A DNA stretch of 64,000 bases from an uncultured Caryophanales bacterium (GCA_946624155.1 CAMORU010000002.1:62001-126000); one strand, 5' to 3'. Shown: positions 53,458-63,850, counted from the stretch's first letter. Notes: a model not told the origin generated them from the letters alone. Numbers and translations are program-made.

Positions 53458-54462
53458 ATGAAAAAATCACGTATTTTAACCTTCTTACTGGCACTTTGTT
53501 CAATTGGTTTGGCTGGATGTGTCAAATATAACGGTGTACCACAAGAATCTCCTATTAAGCTCGAATTAAGTCAAACTGAATTTGAACTAAAGAAAGGTGA
53601 TGGAGGTAAAACTTTTATTCCTAAACTTTCTAGTACAGAAGAAGAAATTACGAATAATAAGGTTTCTATTGAAGTTAAGGATAATAAGATTGTTTCAGTA
53701 GATAAAAAAGAAGTCGCGTCAGGTAATCCTGTGCGTATCAAAGCACTTAATTACGGTTCTACAACAATTACAGTTACTTCAAAACAAGATAAAGACTGCA
53801 AGGGCACTGTAAAAGTTACAGTAGTTAAGGTTCCTTCGGTTATTCACGTTACTGATTTACAAGTTTCTGTTGAATCAATTGACTTGCTTGAACAAGAAAC
53901 CGCTCAAATTGGTGTTGAAGAAGATAGTGATATTAAATACACAGTTCTTCCAGAAAACGCTAATACAAAAGATGTTGTTATAAGTGCTTCTCCTTCTTCA
54001 ATTGTATCAGTTGATGAAAATGGTCTTGTTACTGCATTAAGTGAAGGTGAAGGAAAAATTACTATTACAACAGTCGATTCTCATATCGAGAAAGAAATCA
54101 CCGTTCATGTAAGCAAGGATCAAACTTTAGTTGTAGGAAACATGTATCTTGTTGGCACAGAAACTAATTGGAAAGCGACTAAAGCCTACGAAATGCAAGT
54201 TAATCCTACTAAACCACAAGAATATATGATTACCATTACAAGCCATGTAGACGAAGAAGTTCAAATGGTTAAGTATAATGGCGAAGATCAAGAATATAAC
54301 TGGTATAACGCTAGAGCCAATGAAGCATTTGCTGATTTTGCTGTTTTAGATGGAAGTGGAAATAATCTTCTTCTTAAGAAAGACGGCAGAATCACAATAT
54401 ATGTTGATACAAAAGATGTTGAAGGTGGCCACTACAAATATTGGGTTGTGGCCGGAAACTAA
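53458..54462 (+). CDS. Lipoprotein with Big_2 domains and a C-terminal starch-module-like domain
   Basis: Lipobox LAGC (cysteine near residue 21) is followed by two Big_2-like domains (about 30-125 and 130-220; VVISASPSSIVSVDENGLV). The last ~110 residues (NMYLVGTETNWKATKAY...YNGEDQEYNWYNA) resemble the small beta-sandwich carbohydrate-binding domains found in SusE/F-type and amylase proteins. No catalytic motif. It directly abuts the amylase stop codon (TAAATG) and precedes pullulanase, so a glycan-capture role is inferred. Confidence 0.82.
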   Translation: MKKSRILTFLLALCSIGLAGCVKYNGVPQESPIKLELSQTEFELKKGDGGKTFIPKLSSTEEEITNNKVSIEVKDNKIVSVDKKEVASGNPVRIKALNYGSTTITVTSKQDKDCKGTVKVTVVKVPSVIHVTDLQVSVESIDLLEQETAQIGVEEDSDIKYTVLPENANTKDVVISASPSSIVSVDENGLVTALSEGEGKITITTVDSHIEKEITVHVSKDQTLVVGNMYLVGTETNWKATKAYEMQVNPTKPQEYMITITSHVDEEVQMVKYNGEDQEYNWYNARANEAFADFAVLDGSGNNLLLKKDGRITIYVDTKDVEGGHYKYWVVAGN

Positions 54463-54478
54463 GGAGGTGATATAGGTT

Positions 54479-57400
54479 ATGAAAAGAAAAAATTTATTTC
54501 TAATGTTATTATCTACCGCCCTTGGTTTAGGTGTTGTTGTTCCTTCAGCCTTTAAGAAAAATTCTTACTTAGAGGAAGAAGTAGGGGATGATCCAATCCA
54601 ATATGCAACATCAAGTGTTGTTGATTTAGATAATCCACATCTTAAAGGTGGCATTGTTCGTGCAGGTGATGCACAAGAAGAAGATGATGAAGAGTCTGCA
54701 ACAGTTTCAACAGTCAAGATTCACTATGTGAATGATGACTTTAAGTGTCAATCTAGAGCCTTCTATATTTGGAGCGCTGGTATTGATGGTGTTGAATACT
54801 CTGATGAACATAATGGCGCAGATATTATGGAATACGCTGAAGATGGGTCTTCAATGACTATTACCTTAAATATCAACGCCAAATCACCAGATTCAAGATT
54901 TAAAGATTTCGTTGGTCTTCCTTCAATTTTCTATATTGTTAAATACAAGATGATTTCCGAAGGAAATCTTAACTGGGGCGGACAATCCGATGACGTGGAA
55001 CTTGTTTACGCTGAATTCCCAATTGTAGCGGAAACTTGTGAAGTCTGGGTTACTCCTGCTGCCGGTGGTGGTATGGCTCAATTTGCAACTGAAGAAGAAA
55101 CAAAAGTTGATGGTGTTAAACTTGCCAAGTTTAGTGATTTCAAAACCATCCATTGTACTGCTACAGATGATTCCATGAATGTTAAATGGGATTTATATGC
55201 ATTTGATCAAAACTATTACAAAGTAAAACTTAAAAAACGTGATGCTATTAAGAATAACTATAAAGTTTTAAGTGGCAAGAATGCTTTAACAAAGACAAAT
55301 AAGGAATTCGATATCGAATTCCCGTATACTGCTAAGATTAATATGGTGTATTGCCTTGTTTCTAAAGAAGCAAGTTCAACCAGTGATTTAGCAAAAACAG
55401 TCTTTGTCTCATTTGAGCAACTTTATGACACTCCTAAATTTGAACATTATTATTGCTATGAAGGCGATGATTTAGGAATGACATACAATAAGAACTTTAC
55501 AACATTTAAAGTTTGGGCTCCTATCGCTGCTAATATGACTCTTCTTCTTTATGAGAAGGGAAATGATACTCCTTCCATTTATGCTGATGGAAACGTACAC
55601 AGAACCGACAAATACAAAAAAGGTTGGTTCATGGCCTATAAGCAAGGTGGAATTTGGGAAATCACAGTTAAAGGTGATCTTAAAGATTACTACTATAATT
55701 TCCAAGTTGATAACTATCAAGGTTCAACTACAACAGTTGACCCATATGTTACTGCTGTTGGTTGTAGCGGTGTCCGTGGTCTTGTTTACGAAAAGAAAGA
55801 TACAAATCCAGTTGGATGGGACAACGTTCCAGAGACTTGGGATGGAGTTGAAGAATACGATATTACTACTCCTCAACAACTTTCCATTTACGAAGTTCAT
55901 GTTCGTGACTTCACTGGCGATTCAAGCTGGAAATCGAATCAAGGCAATAAAAATGGTACTTATAAAGCTTTCGTAGAAAGTGGTACTAGATTAGCAAATC
56001 ATAATACAGTCACTACTGGTTACGATCACCTTATGGATTTAGGTATTAATACAGTTCAATTAATGCCTGTCTTTGATGCTGATAACGATGAATCAATGGA
56101 ACGTGGTGGTTTAGAGAAATATAACTGGGGTTATAATCCTCAAAACTATAACGCTGTTGAAGGTGCTTATTCTTCTGATCCTCACGACGCACTTGCACGT
56201 ATTAAAGAATATAAGGAACTAATAGTGGGCTTAGCAAATCCAGGAACTGGTAAAAAGCACGTTAGAGTTACAATGGACGTTGTTTATAACCACGTTTCAA
56301 GTGTTTCTGCTCATCCATTTACAAAATTAATGCCTAAATACTATTTCCGTTATGACGCAAACGGAGAACTTTACAATGGTTCAGGATGTCATAATGAAGT
56401 GAGATCAGAGGCTAAAATGTGCCGTAAATTCATTATCGATAGCGTCTATATGTGGGCGAAAGAATATAAGATTAAAGGCTTCCGTTTTGACTTAATGGGT
56501 CTTATCGATTATCAAACAATGAACCTCCTTAAACAAAAACTTTCATTACTTGATAGAGATATTTATCTATATGGTGAGGGTTGGTCTGCAGAAGGATACC
56601 ACGGTTCTAATTATATGAACTGGGGTACAGAAACATGGCAAGTTTATAATCGTTGTAATAACTTTAGAGAAATCGATGGTTACGATGATGACTCATTATG
56701 CTACTTAGGTGCTTTTAATAACACTGGTCGTAATGGTGTTAAAGGTGACAACGGTGGCGGTCAACCATGTTACCCAGAAACAGGCTTTATGCAAAAGAGC
56801 TTTGATGGAAATATGGGTGATTTTAACGCTAGAGTTGTTGATATGTGTTGGGGAATTCACCGTGGTGTTTCAAATTACGCAAAACAAACAGTTAACTATA
56901 TATCATGTCACGATAACTGGACAGTTGTTGACCAATTATGGCAAACAATGAACCAGGAAGTTGGTGATGAAGATTCACGTAAGAACACACCAGGGAATAT
57001 TGGTGAGATTGCGCATGCTTCGCTTGCAGCGCACGCACTTGTTTTTGCCTCAAACGGTGTTGCCTTCATGCTTGGTGGAGAGGAAATCTTTAGAACTAAA
57101 GAAGTCTCTCAAACAATGATTGATCAAAAGAAAGTTTTAGTTGATACTTACTCCCCAATGTATGGTCGTTATGTATCACATAACTCATATAACTCACCAA
57201 TTGAAGTCAACTCATTTAAATGGGGCAATAAAGTGTCTGTCACTCTTGGTGGAGCAACAATCACTGATAGTGAACTTCAATACAATGATGCTTGGAAGAC
57301 ATTAACTCATCTTCATGAAAAAGAAACTTTTGTTTCTCCTTCTAGATATGATGAAATGTGGCCAGGAAACAAGACAAGTGATGATCAACCAATCGAAAAC

Positions 57401-57601
57401 CTTTGGTGGAGAATTGATTCTTCTGGTATGGGAATTCAAGTTGATGAAACATTTATATTCGTCAATGGTAGGTTCTCAAGCGGAAGTTCATTCTCATTAC
57501 CTGCAGGTAGTACTGTTAAGTTTAAATATGGAGCATACGAAGTAGATTCATGGAACCCACACTTTGGTGGATTCGGTGTCATCGTATGTCAAAGGGGGTA
57601 A
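54479..57601 (+). CDS. pulA: Type I pullulanase (GH13), secreted
   Basis: This 1040-residue enzyme should cut alpha-1,6 branches of starch and pullulan. A signal-like N-terminus is followed by PUD/CBM-like beta domains (about 75-280) and a CBM48-like domain (about 325-420; TFKVWAPIAANMTLLLYE). The catalytic domain bears the type I signature YNWGYNP (548-554), DVVYNH, GFRFDLMG with nucleophile D671, YGEGW with E700, and SCHDN with D812. A GGAGGTGAT site precedes the ATG. No lipobox or LPXTG is visible, so retention at the cell is uncertain; the N-terminal helix may stay uncleaved. Confidence 0.95.
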   Translation: MKRKNLFLMLLSTALGLGVVVPSAFKKNSYLEEEVGDDPIQYATSSVVDLDNPHLKGGIVRAGDAQEEDDEESATVSTVKIHYVNDDFKCQSRAFYIWSAGIDGVEYSDEHNGADIMEYAEDGSSMTITLNINAKSPDSRFKDFVGLPSIFYIVKYKMISEGNLNWGGQSDDVELVYAEFPIVAETCEVWVTPAAGGGMAQFATEEETKVDGVKLAKFSDFKTIHCTATDDSMNVKWDLYAFDQNYYKVKLKKRDAIKNNYKVLSGKNALTKTNKEFDIEFPYTAKINMVYCLVSKEASSTSDLAKTVFVSFEQLYDTPKFEHYYCYEGDDLGMTYNKNFTTFKVWAPIAANMTLLLYEKGNDTPSIYADGNVHRTDKYKKGWFMAYKQGGIWEITVKGDLKDYYYNFQVDNYQGSTTTVDPYVTAVGCSGVRGLVYEKKDTNPVGWDNVPETWDGVEEYDITTPQQLSIYEVHVRDFTGDSSWKSNQGNKNGTYKAFVESGTRLANHNTVTTGYDHLMDLGINTVQLMPVFDADNDESMERGGLEKYNWGYNPQNYNAVEGAYSSDPHDALARIKEYKELIVGLANPGTGKKHVRVTMDVVYNHVSSVSAHPFTKLMPKYYFRYDANGELYNGSGCHNEVRSEAKMCRKFIIDSVYMWAKEYKIKGFRFDLMGLIDYQTMNLLKQKLSLLDRDIYLYGEGWSAEGYHGSNYMNWGTETWQVYNRCNNFREIDGYDDDSLCYLGAFNNTGRNGVKGDNGGGQPCYPETGFMQKSFDGNMGDFNARVVDMCWGIHRGVSNYAKQTVNYISCHDNWTVVDQLWQTMNQEVGDEDSRKNTPGNIGEIAHASLAAHALVFASNGVAFMLGGEEIFRTKEVSQTMIDQKKVLVDTYSPMYGRYVSHNSYNSPIEVNSFKWGNKVSVTLGGATITDSELQYNDAWKTLTHLHEKETFVSPSRYDEMWPGNKTSDDQPIENLWWRIDSSGMGIQVDETFIFVNGRFSSGSSFSLPAGSTVKFKYGAYEVDSWNPHFGGFGVIVCQRG

Positions 57602-57606
57602 GAGCA

Positions 57607-58242
57607 ATGAAGATTAAAAATTTACTTTTATCAATGTTAGCCATTACCTTACTTGGTGGTTGTACAAATGAAGTCGTCTTTACACCAAGTGTTGGTGGTG
57701 TTGTCGATACACTTCATAATGAAGTGCAAGTACCTTCATTACAAGCTCTTATTGATGGACTTCCTGCAGGCAAAATTATTGTTGATGGAAAAGAAGTATT
57801 ATTTGAATCTGGTAAAACTTACGTCACAGTCGATGATGGCTTTAAATATGTTTATAATCCAATGACTAATAATTTCGAGCTTGTTGAACAAACTGACACG
57901 ATTATTAATTTCTATTTCGATGCAGCTCAAACAACAAGATTTGTTGATTCCGATGTGTTTATGGATCAAGTAGATACTCCAATTTATTCACTTAGATGGT
58001 ACAAGCTTAAACCAATCTTGTCGTTTGGAATGAATGAAGAAATTGTTTTAAATCTTAATAATGAATCTTATGTTGAAGAACTTGGTGAAGTTTATGGTTT
58101 CCATAAACAAGAAGGCACCCATCTTATTGGTTGGTCACTTTACCCAACTTGTTTAGGAGATTATGAACACCTTTGGAATTTTAATAAAGACTATAAACAA
58201 CAAGCAGTAACCGCACTTTATGGTGTATGGGTTGAAGATTAA
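57607..58242 (+). CDS. Small lipoprotein of the starch operon
   Basis: I start at ATG 57607, behind a GGGGG-type site in the end of pullulanase. Lipobox LGGC (cysteine near 19) gives a 211-residue lipoprotein. The mature part has two halves, a first with VDGKEVLFESGKTYVTVDDG and a second like an InlB/Flg_new repeat (GTHLIGWSLYPTC, ALYGVWVED). No enzyme motif. Placed between pullulanase and the binding protein, it may help glycan capture; this is inferred. Confidence 0.75.
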   Translation: MKIKNLLLSMLAITLLGGCTNEVVFTPSVGGVVDTLHNEVQVPSLQALIDGLPAGKIIVDGKEVLFESGKTYVTVDDGFKYVYNPMTNNFELVEQTDTIINFYFDAAQTTRFVDSDVFMDQVDTPIYSLRWYKLKPILSFGMNEEIVLNLNNESYVEELGEVYGFHKQEGTHLIGWSLYPTCLGDYEHLWNFNKDYKQQAVTALYGVWVED

Positions 58243-58256
58243 GGAGGACGCTAGAA

Positions 58257-59540
58257 ATGAAAAATAAGAAAAAACATGTATTACTAGGCGCATCCTTATT
58301 CGCAATTGTGGCATTAACTGGATGTAAGTATGAATTTAGCTATTCTACTACACCTTATCCATTTGATGATTTACTCCCAGATAACGATAACGATGGCGGT
58401 AGTTATGAAATTAAAGTTTGGTGCGACTCTTCTATCCTTACTTTAACAAAGACTCAACTCGCATCATTTGTTCAGGTTAACAAAGGAAAGTACAAAATCG
58501 ACTTTACAGTTGAACCAATGAGTGAAGGTGACGCCGCAAGTAAGATGGTTCAAGACGTTCAACTTGGTGCCGACGTTTTCTGTTTTGCTCAAGACCAGTT
58601 AGCTTCTTTAAAAATTGCTGGTGCTTTAGCAGATATTACGGGATCCATGGCAAAAAATATTGAATCTGACAATGAACAATCAGCTATTAAAGCAGCTACT
58701 TGGGGTAACAATATTTGTGCCTTCCCTATGACAAATGATAACGGCTATTACATGTACTACGATAAACGAGTCTTGTCTGACAAAGACGTCGAAGACATGT
58801 CGACAGTTATTAAAAAAGTAAAAGCTGCAAAAAAGAAAATGAATTATCCCGTTTTTGGTAACGCATTCTATAGTGCATCTTATTTTATGGCTACAGGATG
58901 TTATTCTAACTGGGAAGTTAATACCGATACCGGAAACTTTGTAAGTTACGACGATAGTTATCAAAAGAACGGCCTTCCTGCTATGAAAGCTCTTAAGGAG
59001 CTTAGACAATCTGGAATCGTTGTTTCTAACGACCAAACAAACAAACTTGGTGATACAGCATCTGTTGCAATTTCAGGTATTTGGAACTACAAGGCAGCAG
59101 AAACTGCTTTAGGTAAGTATTTAGGGTGTTGCGAAATGCCATCATTTAAAGTTGATGGTAAAAGCTATCATATTTCCTCATTTAAAGGTTACAAATTAAT
59201 CGGGGCAAAACCTCAAATAAATGGTAAAAAATTATCAGTTTGTAAGAAAATTGCTCGTTATTTAACTAACCAAGAATGTCAACTTCAAAGATTCCTCGAA
59301 GTTGGATGGGGACCAGCTAATTTACTTGCTCAAGCAGATAAACGTGTTGCTGAACAACCAGGTCTTAAAGCTCTTAAAGCCCAAGAAAAATATGCAAAAG
59401 ACCAGGGTCTTATGCCATCAAGTTGGTGGAGTGCATGTTCAACGTTGGCTGATTCAGTTAAAGAAAAAACTACTGAAGCTGAAATGAAGAACGCTTTAGC
59501 AATTTATAATAACTCGCTTGAAGAGCTTTTAGGTGATTAA
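58257..59540 (+). CDS. Maltodextrin ABC transporter substrate-binding lipoprotein
   Basis: This is a family 1 extracellular solute-binding protein of 427 residues with lipobox LTGC (cysteine near 23). The fold markers are IKVWCDSSI near the start, a hinge-region QDVQLGADVFCFAQDQL, TWGNNICAFPMTNDNGYYMYYDK, and ISGIWNYKAAETAL. It delivers maltose or maltodextrins to the MalFG-type permeases encoded next. A Pro-, Asp- and Asn-rich linker follows the lipid anchor. The sugar is inferred from the neighbouring amylase and pullulanase. GGAGG precedes the ATG. Confidence 0.9.
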   Translation: MKNKKKHVLLGASLFAIVALTGCKYEFSYSTTPYPFDDLLPDNDNDGGSYEIKVWCDSSILTLTKTQLASFVQVNKGKYKIDFTVEPMSEGDAASKMVQDVQLGADVFCFAQDQLASLKIAGALADITGSMAKNIESDNEQSAIKAATWGNNICAFPMTNDNGYYMYYDKRVLSDKDVEDMSTVIKKVKAAKKKMNYPVFGNAFYSASYFMATGCYSNWEVNTDTGNFVSYDDSYQKNGLPAMKALKELRQSGIVVSNDQTNKLGDTASVAISGIWNYKAAETALGKYLGCCEMPSFKVDGKSYHISSFKGYKLIGAKPQINGKKLSVCKKIARYLTNQECQLQRFLEVGWGPANLLAQADKRVAEQPGLKALKAQEKYAKDQGLMPSSWWSACSTLADSVKEKTTEAEMKNALAIYNNSLEELLGD

Positions 59541-59557
59541 GGAAGGAGGGATAAATA

Positions 59558-61060
59558 ATGGAAGAAATTACAGGTTTAGATTATATTAAGCTTTCTAAGA
59601 AAGAACGCATTAAATATAATTTCAAAAAATTCTTATACAAAATTCCTCAATTCTTTAAGAATTTAGGGCTTAAGATTGCAAAATTTGCAGTCAAATTTGC
59701 TAAAGGATTTGTTAATTATTTCAAAACACTATTCTTAACATTTAAAGATGGTGACTGGAAAACAAGAACATCGTTCTTTATTATGGGATTTGGTTCGTTT
59801 GCAAGAAAACAAATCTTAAGAGGAATATTGTTCTTAGCTTTTGAGATTATCTTCATTCTTTATATGATTTTCTATGGTGGCTATTACATAGGAAAATTAA
59901 ATTCTTTAGGTTATTATACTGAAGCCACAACAACAGCTGCTGATGGCACTGTTGTTTATGGTGTTAATTCATTTGATGTCCTCTTATTTGGCATTATGTC
60001 GATCTTCTTTATTGCGGCATTCTTATGGACATGGAACTTAAACGTTAAACAAAATAGAATTAACCAACAAATTGAAGCTGAAAAGAAACATATAGCGACC
60101 GCTAAAGACGATTTAAGAGCAATTGTTGATAAAGATTTCCATAGAACTTTACTTGCAATTCCTACAATTGGTATCTTAGTTTTTACATTGCTTCCAATCT
60201 TCTTTATGATTTTGGTTGCCTTTACAAGTTACGACAAAAACCATATGCCACCTCTTAACTTATTTGGTTGGGTTGGTGGAGATAACTTTAAACAGTTATT
60301 TACATGGTCTGCTGGTGCTAATAACTTCTCAGCCACCTTTGGTGCAATTCTTATTTGGACTCTTATTTGGGCATTCTTCGCGACATTCTCCAACTACTTT
60401 ATTGGTATGATGATCGCAATGCTTATTAATAAGAAAGGAATTAAGCTTAAAAAGCTTTGGAGAACTGTTTTAGTTCTTTCAATTGCTATTCCACAGTTTA
60501 TTTCCCTTCTTTATGTCGGTCAAATGTTCCAAAGCGATGGTATTATCAACAATTTGATTACATCATTAGGAGGTAAAGCAATAAACTTCTGGGGCGATCC
60601 AACCTTGGCAAGAATAACAGTTATTGTTATTAATATTTGGATTGGTATTCCTTACGTAATGCTTATTACCACAGGTATTTTGATGAATATTCCTGCCGAT
60701 TTATATGAATCTGCAAATATCGATGGTGCAAATCCATGGCAACAATATTCAAAGATTACTTTACCTTACATGTTATTCGTAACAGGCCCATACTTATTAA
60801 CATCATTTACGGGTAATATGAATAACTTTAATGTTATTTACTTATTAACAGGTGGTGGACCTTCAAATAACCAACTCCATCAATCTGCTAATGGTGATAC
60901 TGACTTACTTATTACATGGTTATTTAACCTTGCAATTTCTAATCAAGATTATAAATTGGCTGCGGTTATAGGTATCATGGTCTTTATAGTTGTTGCGGTT
61001 ATATCACTTATTGTCTATAACCTCATCCCATCTACACGTAATGAGGAGGAATTCCAATAA
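59558..61060 (+). CDS. malF: Maltodextrin ABC transporter permease, MalF type
   Basis: The 500 residues contain about eight membrane helices. The inner-membrane ATPase contact loop (EAA motif) reads ESANIDGANPWQQYSKITLP. A long basic N-terminal region (about 1-75) and a charged cytoplasmic loop (about 165-195) make it longer than many Gram-positive MalF proteins. A periplasm-type loop like the large P2 loop of enteric MalF is absent. It pairs with the following permease; the two genes overlap by one base (TAATG). Confidence 0.93.
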   Translation: MEEITGLDYIKLSKKERIKYNFKKFLYKIPQFFKNLGLKIAKFAVKFAKGFVNYFKTLFLTFKDGDWKTRTSFFIMGFGSFARKQILRGILFLAFEIIFILYMIFYGGYYIGKLNSLGYYTEATTTAADGTVVYGVNSFDVLLFGIMSIFFIAAFLWTWNLNVKQNRINQQIEAEKKHIATAKDDLRAIVDKDFHRTLLAIPTIGILVFTLLPIFFMILVAFTSYDKNHMPPLNLFGWVGGDNFKQLFTWSAGANNFSATFGAILIWTLIWAFFATFSNYFIGMMIAMLINKKGIKLKKLWRTVLVLSIAIPQFISLLYVGQMFQSDGIINNLITSLGGKAINFWGDPTLARITVIVINIWIGIPYVMLITTGILMNIPADLYESANIDGANPWQQYSKITLPYMLFVTGPYLLTSFTGNMNNFNVIYLLTGGGPSNNQLHQSANGDTDLLITWLFNLAISNQDYKLAAVIGIMVFIVVAVISLIVYNLIPSTRNEEEFQ

Positions 61061-62031
61061 TGTCTAAAACTGATAAACAAAAGCTTGAAGCATTAGTTAG
61101 CGAAGCTAAAAAGGAAGAAACTCCTATGGTAGTTGAGACTAAAAAAGAGAAGAGATCAATGTCTCAATCTAAGAAGCGTAAAATCGTTAATACCGCCTCT
61201 TATATAGTTCTTTCAATTATTTGTATTGTCTGGGTTTTACCATTTGTCTTCTTACTTCTTCAATCATTTAGAGTAGAGAGCTTTGGTCCAACCGGCTACA
61301 TTTTCCCTAGAAAATGGGGCCTAGATAACTATGCTTACTTATTTGGATATGATATGGCTACAAAAGCTACATCTGAATCCAACTTCTTGCAGTGGTATGT
61401 TAATACATTCATTATTGCCTTAAGTGCTGCTGTAGGACAAACAATTATGCAGATTATGATGGCTTATGCCTTATCGCGTTTCCGTTTCAGATTAAGAAAA
61501 CCACTTATGAACGCGATGCTTATTCTAGGTATGTTCCCAGGGTTCTTAACAATGATTGTCTTATATCAAGTCTTAAAAACCGTTGGTGTTACTGGAGATA
61601 ACGCAGTTCCAGGCTTAATCATTGTTTCTATCGCATCATCAGGTATGGGTTATTACATCGTTAAAGGTTTCTTAGATACAATGCCTAAATCACTTGATGA
61701 AGCGGCTATGGTGGATGGTGCTACTAGATTCCAAGTATTCTATAAAGTCATTCTTCCACTTTGTAAACCAATCGTTATTTATACAGTTCTTACTTCGTTT
61801 ATGGGACCTTGGGGAGACTTTGTCTTTGCATCGACAATCGCCTTAGGTTCTCAACAAGGTATGAACGTTGCAGCAGGTTTATATTCTTGGCTTGATGCAG
61901 CCCACATAACACAATACTTTACAAGGTTCTGTGCTGGTGGTGTTCTTGTCGCAATACCAGTTATGGTGTTATTCATGTTCTTACAAAAATACTACGTCGA
62001 AGGTGTTACCGGTGGCGCAGTCAAAGGATAA
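61060..62031 (+). CDS. malG: Maltodextrin ABC transporter permease, MalG type
   Basis: The 323 residues have six membrane helices after a charged cytoplasmic N-terminus (about 1-45). The EAA loop reads DEAAMVDGATRFQVFYKVILP. The C-terminal end (YYVEGVTGGAVKG) is the typical MalG tail that reaches the ATPase pocket. It follows malF with an overlapping start and precedes the ATPase by 18 bases, completing the importer channel. Confidence 0.94.
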   Translation: MSKTDKQKLEALVSEAKKEETPMVVETKKEKRSMSQSKKRKIVNTASYIVLSIICIVWVLPFVFLLLQSFRVESFGPTGYIFPRKWGLDNYAYLFGYDMATKATSESNFLQWYVNTFIIALSAAVGQTIMQIMMAYALSRFRFRLRKPLMNAMLILGMFPGFLTMIVLYQVLKTVGVTGDNAVPGLIIVSIASSGMGYYIVKGFLDTMPKSLDEAAMVDGATRFQVFYKVILPLCKPIVIYTVLTSFMGPWGDFVFASTIALGSQQGMNVAAGLYSWLDAAHITQYFTRFCAGGVLVAIPVMVLFMFLQKYYVEGVTGGAVKG

Positions 62032-62049
62032 AATTAGGAGGGTTCAAAA

Positions 62050-63369
62050 ATGGCTCGTGTACAATTAGAAAATGTAAAGAAAATTTATCAAGGAAACGTT
62101 ACAGCAGTTCATGATTTTAATCTTGATATTGCAGATAAAGAATTCGTTGTTTTCGTTGGTCCTTCAGGATGTGGTAAATCAACAACTTTAAGAATGGTTG
62201 CAGGTCTAGAAGATATTTCTGAAGGTGTATGTAAAATTGATGGAGAAGTCGTTAACGACTTACAATCAAAAGATAGACACATTTCAATGGTCTTCCAGAA
62301 CTACGCTTTATACCCACATTTAACAGTCTTTGAAAATATGGCCTTCCCACTTCGCTTAGACAAGAAAGAACATGTTTATCCTTGGACTGAAGAAGAATTA
62401 GCTAAGATTGATCAAAAAATCGCAGCTCTTAAAGCAAAACCAGCTCCTACAAATCCAAAAGCTGCTGAAAAGCTTGAAGAAAAAATAGAAAAACTTGAAG
62501 AAAGCAAAAAACGTGGAAAAGTAGTTAAAGGTTACTCACAAGATGAGATTTTCCAAAAAGTTACTGATGCTGCGAAAGTTCTTGGTATTACTCAATACTT
62601 AACTCGTAAACCAAAAGCCTTATCTGGTGGTCAAAGACAACGTGTCGCTATTGGACGTGCTATGGTTAAAGATTGTAAGGTCTTCTTAATGGACGAACCT
62701 CTTTCTAACCTAGATGCTAAACTCCGTAACCAAATGAGAGCGGAAATTATCTTACTTCGTAAGAGAATTAATACTACATTTATTTATGTTACCCATGACC
62801 AAACAGAAGCTATGACTTTAGGTGATAGAATCGTTTGTATGAGAGATGGCTATATTATGCAAGTTGGTACTCCAACTCAATTATTTGATATGCCAGATAA
62901 CTTATTTGTCGCTCAATTTATTGGTGCTCCTATGATGAACACATTTAAGACAACTCTAAATAAGAAAGGTGACAAATATTCAGTTACGTTCTTTGGTGCA
63001 GAATTCCCTATTACTGGTGAAAAACTTGAAATGCTTAAAGAAAAGAAAATTGAATCTCGTGACATTCTTTTAGGTGTCCGTCCAGAACATATTGTTCTTG
63101 CAAATGATAAGAGCAAAGCTTCAATTCCAGTTACAATTCAAGTTAACGAAATGATGGGTAGTGAATACCATTTACACGTCGTAACTGAAGACGGAACAAA
63201 GATTGTTGTAAGAATTCCAACAATCCATCTTTCAGATGAAGAAAGAGAGTCTTTAGTTGGTGGTAAAGTAATTAGTATTACTTTCGAAGCTAAAGCAATG
63301 CACTTCTTTGATCCAAAAACAGAGGTTAATATTTTAGCAAGCGGTAACCCAGTTCCATCCGCAAAATAG
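62050..63369 (+). CDS. Maltodextrin ABC transporter ATPase (MalK/MsmX type) with an inserted coiled-coil segment
   Basis: Walker A GPSGCGKST (37-45), Q-loop Q83, signature LSGGQ (191-195), Walker B VFLMDEP and the H-loop VTHDQTEA are all present. A C-terminal regulatory OB-fold domain covers about 295-439. Typical family members have ~365-375 residues. Here a charged segment of about 60 residues (104-165, rich in Lys, Glu and Ala, with KLEEKIEKLEESKKRGK) sits between the Q-loop and the signature helix. Its role is unknown. The MsmX-type ATPase may serve other sugar importers too. Confidence 0.93.
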   Translation: MARVQLENVKKIYQGNVTAVHDFNLDIADKEFVVFVGPSGCGKSTTLRMVAGLEDISEGVCKIDGEVVNDLQSKDRHISMVFQNYALYPHLTVFENMAFPLRLDKKEHVYPWTEEELAKIDQKIAALKAKPAPTNPKAAEKLEEKIEKLEESKKRGKVVKGYSQDEIFQKVTDAAKVLGITQYLTRKPKALSGGQRQRVAIGRAMVKDCKVFLMDEPLSNLDAKLRNQMRAEIILLRKRINTTFIYVTHDQTEAMTLGDRIVCMRDGYIMQVGTPTQLFDMPDNLFVAQFIGAPMMNTFKTTLNKKGDKYSVTFFGAEFPITGEKLEMLKEKKIESRDILLGVRPEHIVLANDKSKASIPVTIQVNEMMGSEYHLHVVTEDGTKIVVRIPTIHLSDEERESLVGGKVISITFEAKAMHFFDPKTEVNILASGNPVPSAK

Positions 63370-63379
63370 GAGGTAGAAA

Positions 63380-63844
63380 ATGAAAAAAGAGAAAACTCCT
63401 AAAGAAAAGAAAGAGTTAACTCCTGAACAAAAAGTTAAACAAAACCGCTTGTTCAAGATTATCTATGTTTCGATTGTTGGTGGATGTGGTGTTCTAGCAA
63501 TGTTGTTCTTTAACGTTGCTCAATATGTTAAAGCAAAACTTGATAGCTCTGATGTTCAACTTATGGCTTCAAGAAGCGTTCTTTCATCAATCGGCGTTTC
63601 TTTCAATGAGACCGGAGAAATAGTTAAAAACAAGGAAGATGCTTTAAATGACCAAACTAGTGTTTATCATGATAAAGCAATCTATTATGGGGCAACATAT
63701 AATCATTATATGAAAGTCTCAAGAAAACATTTAGGTGAATATACCGGTTTTTCAATTACAGCTTATACTTTATCAATTCTAACTTTAGTTAGCTTTGGTT
63801 TAGTACTTAAACATTCAGACGCTAGAAAAGAAAAAGAAGATTAA
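63380..63844 (+). CDS. Small membrane protein of unknown function
   Basis: The 154 residues have a charged N-terminus (about 1-25), one membrane helix (IIYVSIVGGCGVLAMLFFNV), a central outside region of about 70 residues, and a second helix (AYTLSILTLVSFGLVL) before a basic-acidic tail. No family motif is recognised. AGGAGG precedes the ATG and it follows the ATPase by 10 bases, so it belongs to the starch operon. Confidence 0.78.
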   Translation: MKKEKTPKEKKELTPEQKVKQNRLFKIIYVSIVGGCGVLAMLFFNVAQYVKAKLDSSDVQLMASRSVLSSIGVSFNETGEIVKNKEDALNDQTSVYHDKAIYYGATYNHYMKVSRKHLGEYTGFSITAYTLSILTLVSFGLVLKHSDARKEKED

Positions 63845-63850
63845 AATAAA

